Source: Pristionchus mayeri (lineage: Eukaryota; Nematoda; Chromadorea; Rhabditida; Neodiplogasteridae). Taken from it: 64,000 nucleotides of DNA. A program made the position numbers and the translations under genes. Location: NCBI GenBank assembly GCA_036245805.1, contig BTRK01000002.1:10536689-10600688 (forward strand), in the 5' to 3' direction. The notes under the pieces were generated by a model. The model made no database searches and had not been told where the DNA came from. It saw only the letters and a program-made list of their open reading frames with translations. Of the stretch, positions 54,591 to 64,000 are shown one piece after another (position 1 is the stretch's first letter; every line of letters begins with the position of its first letter).

Positions 54591-57310
54591 TTACCCCATC
54601 TCCTTTCTCATTTCTGCATTTATCAGTAGCATAAGAAGAGAAGGCGTGAGGGTCTTGATCATGATAACCCAGGGAAGAGTCATGAAAATGTATGCAGATC
54701 CATTGTGCTCGTAGATTGACCAGTATACCTAATAGTTGTAATGCTTACAATTTTATGAATAAGAAGGATGCAAAACAAAACAACGTTAATTACAAAAGTG
54801 AAAAAAATATTTCGAATTTTGAAAAATGCCTGATATGAAATAGAAGGAATGTTAGTGAGGAGTATGAGAAACCCTAGAATAAGAGAGACTTTTTGACTCA
54901 GTGAACATATGCTTGGCAAAGTGCGAAAAATCGAAATCCCCCTAAATGCGCATACATGTAATACTCGGTGAGTGTAGCTCAGGCGGGGCCTATTTAGTGT
55001 TCTAGATTGCTCGCTGAGGAACGAAATGCACTTTAGTCCGAATTTTTAAATTTTCGAATTTTGCCATTTCGAATCCGATTTTAATGACTCATGTTTCAAA
55101 AAATCAATAATATTCCATGGATTATATGTGCCAAATTTTAGAAGGATCAACTCGTAAAGAAACTGCGAAAATATTTATTTGATTTTTTAAAATTAATTCA
55201 GATGGGTGGGTAGCAACCATTTTTATTTCATTATTATCTAGAGTGGCATGCTCGCTATACACATAATAAATTAAAAATAAATAAAAAAATAGGTTTTTGA
55301 GAAATCGTTCAAAATTTGTAAAAAGTCACTTCTCGATCATCCCGAAACTACCGTACTCGAGCCGGTCGAGTGGTGAGAGAGTTTGCAGAATGAAGAGCCT
55401 ATTACACGAATTTAGTTCACGATTGTTGGGGTACGGTAGCAGGATTATTGTATGTTTGTCTAAATTCATTCGACCCTGCCCGGCCTCTATTGTGCCACTA
55501 CGGCTTGATTGGCACCATTTGGTGTATCTACAATTTCAGTGTTACTGTAGTTCAGCCTACGGTAGCCGACAAATGATATCTTAATGATATCTGTCATGAT
55601 GGTGTGCCTCATGTAGCCTTACCAGGATCCAACATCATCCTCCACCTCAATGAAATTCGTGTAACCGTCTCTTCATTCTGCATACTCTCTCATCACTCGA
55701 CCGGCTCGAGTACGGTAGTTTCGGGATCATCGAGAAGTGACTTTTTACACATTTTGAACGATTTCTCAAAAACCTATTTTTTTTATTTCTTCTTAATTTA
55801 TTATGTGTATAGCGAGCATGCCACTCTAGATAATAACGAAATAAAAATGGTTGCTACCCACCCATCTGAATTAATTAAAAATTTTCAAATAAATATTTTC
55901 GCAGTTTCTTTACGAGTTGATGCCCAATCCTTCTAAAATTTGGCACATATAATCCATGGAATATTATTGATTTTTTGAAACATGAGTCATTCAAATCGGA
56001 TTCGAAATGGCAAAATTCGAAAATTTAAATATTCGGACTAAAGTGCATTTCGTTCCTCAGCGAGCAATCTAGAACACTAAATAGGTTCCGCCTGAGCTAC
56101 ACTCACCGAGTACTACATGTATGCGCATTTAGGGGGATTTCGATTTTTCGCACTTTGCCAAGAGTCTTCACAAATATGTTCACTGACTCAAAAAGTCTCT
56201 CATAAATAGACGGACTTCGTTCGAATTTGTTAACTGAAATTGTTTTCTTTTTCAAATTAAGCAAATAAATAGTGTTTTTTGCAATAAACTCTATTAATTT
56301 CAATGAACGCTATATACTCACCAATTTGTTGAGAAGTATTTTAATTGCGATGAAACAGTAAACTACGAACGATGATACATTGCACACAAATGCGTAGATA
56401 ATTATTAACAATCGGCGATTGATCTGTAAAGGAATTCCAAGTTTTACACCAACTGCACGTATTACCCATATGAAACACAAATGATTGATACCTCGGGAAA
56501 ATGCACATCCGTTTTAGCGTGTAGCATGTAAATCTGGAATATATTCGGATTGGGTATGGATGAACTGGAACGATTAAGTTGCCCCATTTATCTTCCATAT
56601 TTAGAAATGCACAAAATATTTCCTGTTAAATTGTAAATAAACTGGGAAATCGACCTTCTCATCCACTCCATCCTCAACTGAAATATCAATGAAAAATCCA
56701 GGAGCGGCAATGGTTGCAAAAGACGACATCAGTGCAAAAATAATCGCAAGTTATATCAGCACGAGTGTCCATCCTCTTGTAAACATCTGAAATTTTTTCA
56801 AGATTTTGAGAATTTTCCGCACATTTGACACCAAACATTTTTGAATTGAAGTGGGAATATGAAAGCGGTGAATCGGTTCAGCGCAATCAGCAAATTAAAA
56901 GCATCTTGAACTGAGGGCAGGACGTACATTAATCTGCGCAATTTGAATAATTTAAAAATATTTTTGACGTCGAACGTATTTGCGATAGATAGGATCCATG
57001 AGTACTCAGTTATCGATTTAGTTTTCCAATCTGCCATTTGAAAATTGGAAAAGAACTGCGAAACGCCGGGGAGAAATGGAAAATAGTATAAGATGAGATT
57101 CATTGTGAAGAATAACATGTCCTGTAGAATAATGTACCTCGTTATCTCATTTTGTTTTACATACATTTTGATAATTGGATGTATGATATACTAAAATCGA
57201 CTTACTACTATTCCTGTGAAGAAGAAAAGCGTGTAAAAACTTGATGCGAAATCGGTTCGAATTGCCAGAATCACGAGTTCGAGCATGTAGACGAAAAACA
57301 GTAGTAATGT
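54591..57310 (-). pseudogene. Serpentine chemoreceptor 4 (Srv/Srg-like), triply damaged
   Basis: Minus-strand segments align with receptors 1-3: YMLELVILAIRTDFASSFYT (first exon, whose usual start MHxR is not found); DMLFFTMNLILYYFPFLPGV; LMYVLPSVQDAFNLLIALNRF; FTRGWTLVLI followed by an in-frame TAA (56752-56754); APGFFIDISVEDGVDEK; IYMLHAKTDVHFPE; INRRLLIIIYAFVCN; NEVRLF, then a 1.32-kb palindromic insertion, then ILGFLILLTNIPSISYQ; and a last exon VYWSIYEHNGSAY..PWVIMIKTLTP ending at 54591. Missing start, nonsense codon and insertion together argue for a dead gene. Confidence 0.78.
54882..56202. mobile_element. 1.32-kb foldback element in receptor 4, TA target duplication
   Basis: Arms begin AGAGAGACTTTTTGACTCAG on the left and end CTGACTCAAAAAGTCTCTCA on the right, inverted over almost the full length with a centre near 55540. 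TA flanks both sides (54880-54881 and 56203-56204). Removing the element and one TA makes the receptor exon read VRLFILGF, as in its paralogues. No coding frame inside. Confidence 0.85.
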
Positions 57311-58650
57311 CTTCTCAGATGTGCCAGATTCGAGAGTTGTTCGTTCAAAAACGAGAACTTTGTAGACCAATTACAGAGCGAACGATTAAATGCTTTCATC
57401 GGAACAACCTTATGTAAAGATAAGTTGCGAATGAAATGTAAGGAAATTTACCTAGAATACGAAAAACACGTAATATTCTGAAAACAGTGAATAATACATA
57501 TTTCAAGGCGATAAACTGTCAGGAATTGTTTTATACAGTTTTCCGTTTAAGATGTATCTTTCCAAACAATTTGAAGGTATACGTACATTAATGAAGCATT
57601 ACATTTACTTCTTTCCATATATGCTGAATCGCAAATGTTATCCAAACTCGATTTTTTAGTTCGCAATTTTAATCCCCTCCACCCCTCCATCTACTGCAAC
57701 GAAATCTGGAGGAATCTGCATCTCTATGACCTGCATTGTGCACAGTGAGCGAAAATCCACTGGCACCCTCTTACCGAGATAGAGGATAGTGTATATTTCC
57801 AGGAGTGTCATTCAGTTACGGATGTGTTGCTAACAACGAGACGGATGAGGAATCACGGAGTAAAATATCAGCCTCACTTTTTCCCAGACGGGCGTAGCTT
57901 CGCAAGTTTCACCTTCAATATCGACGCTAGTTCTTTCTCTCCGTCTCGGCATCTCATCCTAATTTGTCATTACTTTCTTATACCTTCTGCGGAATGACCC
58001 AACTGAAATGAATGAAATACAAAAATATTGACAACATGTAATATATAAGTCAGACTTGCATGTTTTGTTGCAATTTTTGACAACAAGATCGTACAACTGA
58101 GCAGTACAATTTCGCGTGCGCATGAAAGAAACCTGGAACGTTAGTAAAATCACATACGTTTCCACATCGTCGTGACGAAATTTCCAATGCCTTTGACCAA
58201 TCGCGTAATCAGAAACAGACGAAAGCGGGTAAACTGCGTTGATCGAGTGATATCCTCTAGTCTCCCTCACCCCGAATGCATCGCTTCGTGTAGTGTACCC
58301 ATCTCTCTTTCTTCGCTCTCTCCCTATCTCTCGACCTTTGTCACCCGTACAAAACAAACGTGAAATCGCGCTCTTGCACATTCTTCTTGCGTTTGTATGT
58401 TGATATTTCACAGGTTTCCTTACATTCAATGCTTTCTATTTGTCGTATTTTGACGTACAATACCTAGAAGCACACAATGTTCTTTTTTACCTCCCTCTCT
58501 CTCGCCCACTGCCTTCCATACAAAAGAAAGAAGATATCACACACGCGCACATTCGTCATTGAATTTTCGAAACGTACATATTGTTACTTTGGCATTTCAC
58601 AACTTACTGTTGTCTACGAGACTGGCTTGTATTGTCCCGAACCTGGTCTC
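57311..58650. other. Intergenic between receptor 4 and P450, no gene supported
   Basis: A 156-codon minus-strand frame (57959-58429) lacks recognisable domains and I do not accept it. The region should include the P450 promoter, but no specific element is evident. Confidence 0.4.
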
Positions 58651-58810
58651 GAAGATGTTGTGTACGTCGGCCTTTACCTTCTACTGTTCACAGACACATA
58701 CACATCTAATCCAATTTCTTACTTACATTTATCAGCCTTTTTCTCGAAGATTGAATCTTTCACCTGTATTCCCAACTCTGGAATCTATTTTTTCAAATAA
58801 TTTTCATCAG

Positions 58811-61800
58811 TCCCCTCACTATCTTCCTCATCATCCTTGGTTACTTCCTATCGTATGGGATATTCCGCTACTACAAATACGTCGCTCACTTCCCTAAAGG
58901 ACCATTTCCACTGCCGTTCATTGGACACATGCACTTGGTTTGTAATGATTTACTAGCATATGTATAGCTCGTGAGGGCTTAGTAAGAGAAATTTCTGATC
59001 CTGTAAAAAAAGTGTTGAGATAAAAATTCCAAAGTTCAACATTCGAATCTTTTCATGCTGAATAAACTCTCGATGTTCCGAGTGGTTAGAGGGAGAGGTT
59101 GGGAGAGTGAAACTCGATTGATATTACTTTTCTTGAAACTGTCGAATTCTATGTCAGGTAGAACCGCGTCGCATCGATAATTTCTTCCGGAAGATTGGCA
59201 AGACTCAACCTCCAATCTACACGCTCTTCTTTCCCTTTCCGATGGTACAAATCACCGACTACGATGTGCTACGAGAAGCGTTCGTCGAGAAAGGTAGTTG
59301 TTAGGGATTACAAATATGAGCGCTATCTAATATTTACACGTACTCTCTGGCTCCGTTTGACCTGTGAGATAGCGCACAAAATGATCAGAGCAATGGGCCC
59401 GTATTTTGCAGCATAATATAATTGATATTTTTTTGTAATAATTGTTTATAAGGCGAAAACTTCATTGGCCGTCCTGATGATTACGTACTACAAGAAGGAT
59501 TCTCATTCGCGCCTCATAGAGGTTCATGATTATTTCCCTTTCTTTATCCATGTTCAAATCACTGTATTTCTATGTAATTTTTTTTTCAAATACACAGCAA
59601 TGTGTATCTAGCAATGAAAATTCATGTGGAATTTAGATTAGTAAATGTGTGTAAAATTAGATTAGTAAACTCCTAAATGTCTAGACAGTTTCAACAGATT
59701 ATTTGTTGCAGGAGTCTTCAACTCGAACGGCGACACATGGAGAGAACAACGACGGGCTGCGATTTCAATCATGAGGGACTTCGGAATGGGCAAGAATGTG
59801 ATGGAGGAGCTGGTTAGATTTCACGTTATTGTATGCCTCATCGTGCTAAAATATTTTGATACTTAATTCATGCCAAAAATTAAATTTCCAGGTTCGTACC
59901 TCGCTTTCCGACTTTCTGCAGCATCTGGATAAACTTCCTGACAAAGAAAATGTCGACCTCTACTGGCCACTTCAGGTATTTCCATTCTAGCTTTCATCAA
60001 AATCGTAAAGGGTGCGCATTTTGTCCTTACACAGAAGCAGAAAGGAGAATAGTAAACGTTAATCGCCAAATAAGGCAGAAAGTGTGGCAAGTCAATAAAA
60101 AATGTACATACGATAATTTGCAAATTGACAGGTGGTGGTGGCTAACGTCATCAACGAGGTTCTCTTCGGCTACCGATTCGCCTACGACGATTGCAAGCCT
60201 CTGATTGACTACGTCAATCGTCTCAATGAGGTACCTAATTATTAGGTTGGTGCAAAAGTTTCTGACTATTTATTTTTTCGTTATTTCTGCTGGCATATTT
60301 CGATTGTCTGTAATTTCTCTATATATTTAGTGAGCTCACTAATAGTGAACTTTCGTAATATAATTGTATTGGATCTAGTGTTTCCTGAGCAGGCGAGAAT
60401 AGTTTTATAAGAGAAAATGCCGGAAATTGGTGTTTTTCAGTGTTTTTGATTGAGCTCTACTTTTCGAATATTTGTGACCTACTGAATTTGCCCAATATAT
60501 CAGTAGTAGAGAAAGAGTTGTTTGTTCAGATACGCGTGAAAAAGCCGATCTTAAATGCGAGTGAATAGAAATACACAGTAGAAAATACTTATTTCGACGT
60601 CCCAATTGGCTGGATCGCGGTATCGACATGTCCCGTTTGCTCATTGATGAATGAATTAAATTGCAAATGTTAGTGTAGACTAAGATGGGCAGATAGAATA
60701 TAAACAACCACAATTGGGATGTCTGACGCGATCTATACGAATACAGTGCTAGCAAAGACAAAATAGGAAATTTCCAATTAGAATTTTCTGGCACTTTGCT
60801 AAAAATTTTAAGCGGACATTTCGTGTGTAGGAATTGGTACATGGTGTGGCAATATACCCATGAATTGGGCTTTTAAATAGTCCTTTACTTTTGTCGTTCT
60901 CGCATTTCTCCTTGGAGTTATGAAGAATTAAAAAGTATGGCGAGATACGGACAATGAAGACTTTGACTTTGAATATTGCCATCGTTACCAATCGAATTGG
61001 CCCGGTATAGTGTTATTTAAAAACTATTCTCAAGCCCTCATAAACTGAGAAAAATTATTAGTCGATTGGCAAAATTAAATCAACGGGGGGAGGTCAAAAT
61101 GCCCAAACATGAAAATAGTCAGAAACTTTTGCACCAACCTAATATACGCATTTCTTAACTGATCATAACGATCTCGTTCGAATCGCAATGATCAGTAAAG
61201 CTCGCGGACGGCGACCGAAATATCGAAGTAGGCGTATCTTTTCCAGTTGAACGAAAGCAATGCTGAGAATATGGGCATCGCTGTGGGAATGGCTCTTCCG
61301 GCACTATCGAAGTTGCCTTGGATCGGATGGCACATCGTGGGCAAGATTAAGCATGAAATGCAACAGGTAATCGCATATTTTGGTATTTTTTTGCCAAAAT
61401 GAAATGCTGAATGAAATGGATATGTCAATGATACAATAGTTAATACAAACAGAAAATAATCTTTCAATAAAATGTTGAACCGATTAGAAGCAGGGATGAG
61501 GGAAGAGGGTTGCTTATCAGCGTTCTTCAGATCAACCAGTACGTCGTCGATAATGTCCATCGTGCTCTCAAAGACTACAACATCGAGGATGAACCGACGT
61601 GCTTCGTGCACGCTTATAAGCAGAAGATGGCAGACAACGAGAACCTGGAGTCAGTGATCTACTCTTCACCACTAATCCTGCTCTTCGTATCTCTCTCAAA
61701 TCATTACGTACATTATGATGTGAACAAAGACAACGACAGCGTCAGTTCGGACACCGTTCCTGCATTTCCTAACCCGTCTCAATCTGTTGAAATTCAGTAG

Positions 61801-63129
61801 TGTATGAAACTAAAATCTAGAGAGAGGCGAACTATTTTAGTGATGTCAACTTGATGGCGACCTGCTGCGACTTCTTCCTTGCCGGTAATGAAACGACATC
61901 GACAACGTTGAGATGGGCGATGCTGATTCTGGCGAAGCATGTGGAAATCCAGGTATTATGGTTTACCCGGCTTCATAAGTGGTTGAACCCCTCATTTCGA
62001 AAACTCGCTAATCGGGCCGAGAAACAGTGCGGGAAAGAAGATAAATGATGAGCCCACATATGACTTTGAACTCCAAAGACCAAAAGCCAATTCAGGAGAA
62101 ACTGCGCAGCGAGATTCACTCCGTCGTTGGGAAGGATCGACTGCCAATCATGGCAGATCAAGTCAAGGTGAGAGCAGTCGAATGCAAAATTCGAATCACC
62201 GTATCTTTACTTTACGCCTTCGTGGGTGCTCAATTCTTCAGTTTTTCATTAAATTAAGAAAAACACATCGAGTGCATATTTCAATTGTAGATGCCATTTG
62301 CACGCGCATGTATGCTCGAGGTCCAGAGGTTTGCCAACGTGCTCGGAATGAATGTGCCAAGAGTAGCAGTCAACGACGTCACTATTCGAGTGAGATTTAT
62401 CTGTTTATTCACATTTTTTTTATTTCACGTTGTCTCACGTTTTTTTCGTCAATAAATCACAAAATTATGTTAATTTTGCAGGAAATTTAGACATATGTTT
62501 TCCCCTTTTGTATACTTTGCAGGACGTGTTCATCCCCGCCGGTACGTGGGTCAACGGTGACATTCACTATGTGATGGAGAACGATCCTCACTTTGTGAAC
62601 TCGGATGAGTTCCGACCTGAGAGATATCTAAATGATGATGGAGAGACCCTCCGAAAAGTTAGCTCAATTATTTGCCCGTCAGAGTAGGATAAGATAAAAG
62701 GGACGGATAGTAAGTTCTAGCGGATATTGTACAATCAAAGTACTTGTTGGCCGATTTCACAATATATTACTGTAATTATACTGAAAAATATTTAATGCAA
62801 CGTTATTTGAGGATCTCGTGGAGCGTACGCTTCCCTTCTCCTTGGGCAAGCGAGCCTGCGCTGGAGAGAGTAAGTTACACTGAAGAATTTATGAAATTCC
62901 AAGGATTTACAAAAACTAATGCAAATTTGAAATTTACTTAATTATTCCTGAAAAAAAAATTGAAATTTCAGGTCTCGCGCGCGCTGAACTCTTCCTGGGT
63001 CTCACCTCGATCGTTCAGCATTACCGTATCCTTCCAAGGGAAGGAGAAGCAATCGATCTCGAGCCCGCCTTCGTAACCACAATCATCCTACCGAAAACAC
63101 AGAATTTCCGCCTCGAGAAAGTCATTTAG
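58811..63129 (+). CDS. Cytochrome P450, CYP2-clan (CYP33-like)
   Basis: Fourteen exons give 496 residues in consistent phase: 58811-58937, 59158-59293, 59453-59521, 59712-59812, 59892-59975, 60132-60230, 61247-61366, 61531-61649, 61841-61952, 62096-62167, 62291-62389, 62523-62657, 62812-62869 and 62972-63129. An N-terminal membrane anchor ([12 protein letters not shown]) and the hinge [12 protein letters not shown] lead into WREQRR (C-helix), the I-helix [11 protein letters not shown], the K-helix EVQR, the FRPERYL motif, and the haem ligand loop [10 protein letters not shown] with its Cys. It should be an ER mono-oxygenase of lipophilic substrates; the substrate is unknown. Only the start codon is missing from the exon list. 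A five-base exon, ATGTT at 58655-58659, would fit in phase (MFPLTIF) but its donor, gtgtac, is weak. A mariner derivative lies in intron 6. Confidence 0.88.
60242..61142. mobile_element. 901-bp mariner-type element in P450 intron
   Basis: Terminal inverted repeats TTAGGTTGGTGCAAAAGTTT and AAACTTTTGCACCAACCTAA are perfect over about 30 bases, flanked by TA on both sides (60240-60241 and 61143-61144). The repeat resembles the mariner TTAGGTTGGTGCAAAAGT class. Inside there is no intact transposase; frames on both strands are broken. Non-autonomous. Confidence 0.85.
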
Positions 63130-63338
63130 TTGCAGAGCATGCACAACAAAAATTATGATAACAAACTAATTTATTTGTTTTATACACTACACTGAACTGC
63201 ACGATAAATCATTCACAAAAAAATGCTGCAAGTGGCAGAGCATCGAAGTATTTTTGTTTGAATTTTGATAAATGTTATCGACTGGAAGCATTTAAACTAT
63301 TAAAATTATGATTTAAATTGGGCATAATGTTACACTGT

Positions 63339-63962
63339 TTATTTGCAGAGTGCGAGATTCTGGCAGACGTTGAGAGGGGAGTACTTCTTCTCTAGATCCT
63401 CCTTGATCTCGGCGATTCTCTGGAAGCATGGACATGGTATTTCAATTATAGTTCTCTATCTTTGCAAACTGCCCGTGAAGTTAGCAAAATTGCATTATAA
63501 TTGCATTTTGTGAAGGCGTTTTTTTGCAAATTATTTTTTACGCAGTCGATAGATAATTAAATTCGTAATCGTTCTTACGTTGTTGAAGGCGTTGACGCAG
63601 ACCTGCGCGAAAACGGGTCCGAAGAAGTTGGTGCATCTCTCGTCGAGGTTCTGGAATTTATTAATTAGGGTTAATCATCATAATTATTTGTTTACAAAAT
63701 GTACACTCCGTTCGCGATCAAAAACTGATACAAAAATATATCGCCGGTTCGGATATGTTGAGATGACAAACAAAATAAACGCTCATCCGCTATTTATAAA
63801 CATGATCGATAATTCGAAATACATTTTCCAATAAGAGAACTCTAATAAAAAACTAAGCACCACATATAAACTCACGTTCTGGAAGTCGTCAATCTTGTCG
63901 ACGTATTTGAGCTCGGTCTGGTGCACGAATCCCTGGCAGAGAGGGCACACGAAAGGGTGCAG
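63339..63962 (-). CDS. Saposin-like (SapB) protein, 3' exons
   Basis: Three minus-strand exons (63962-63876, 63650-63579 and 63419-63339) read in phase to a stop at 63339-63341. Six cysteines follow the saposin B order: FVCPLCQGFVH (two), DERCTNFFG, AQVCVNAF, then SPLNVCQNLALCK (two). The domain is complete, about 80 residues. Saposin-like proteins are small secreted helical proteins that bind or disrupt lipid membranes. In nematodes they are often gut or antimicrobial factors (family knowledge, not shown here). The signal peptide and 5' exons lie beyond the right edge. The exon edges fit aatttcag/gtgag sites. Confidence 0.8.
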
Positions 63963-64000
63963 CTGAAATTAGTATGTTAATTAGTTAATTACTATTGATT

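Noticed and set aside
57959..58429. 156-codon minus-strand frame
   Set aside because: No recognisable domain, no flanking splice pattern and mixed composition; probably chance.

Overview
The window is eukaryotic and reads as a free-living nematode genome. Genes are split into many short exons with gt..ag introns. Several starts sit just behind a tttcag acceptor, as expected for spliced-leader addition. The gene families are also nematode-typical: serpentine chemoreceptors, a Co-SMAD-type DNA-binding protein, a CYP2-clan P450, an F-box protein and a saposin-like protein. I cannot name the species. All gene models were assembled by hand from splice sites, reading phase and paralogue comparison.

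Layout. 1-3.06 kb is a nested transposon block: the 3' part of an RTE-type LINE, then a broken mariner. 3.1-7.07 kb holds gene A (+), a divergent SLC22-like major facilitator transporter whose first exon(s) lie off-window. 7.07-17.09 kb is mostly non-coding, with degenerate tandem arrays, small hairpin elements and purine/pyrimidine tracts. 17.09-25.48 kb (possibly to 28.84 kb) is a SMAD-family gene (+) with a complete MH1 domain and a Gln-rich tail but no MH2 that I can find. 29.88-31.80 kb is a serpentine receptor gene (-) carrying a foldback insertion. 35.32-37.14 kb is a small F-box gene (+). 37.81-41.40 kb is gene B (+), a paralogue of gene A that lacks a block of transmembrane exons. 41.99-42.67 kb is an inverted, frameshifted copy of the SMAD gene's C-terminal exons. 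45.8-57.3 kb holds three more receptor genes (-), one apparently intact and two broken by 1.3-1.4 kb palindromic elements. 58.6-63.13 kb is a cytochrome P450 (+). 63.34-64 kb is the 3' part of a saposin-like gene (-).

Two themes stand out. First, the transporter and the SMAD tail recur in a second, rearranged arrangement (gene B followed by the inverted SMAD fragment), which suggests a segmental duplication that then decayed. Second, the receptor cluster is heavily hit by palindromic elements. In two cases removing the insert and one TA target duplication restores a continuous receptor exon, so these elements behave like non-autonomous Tc1/mariner-type transposons. A 175-bp Helitron, a 901-bp mariner derivative and several small hairpin elements sit in introns. 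No CRISPR array, rRNA or convincing functional tRNA was seen.
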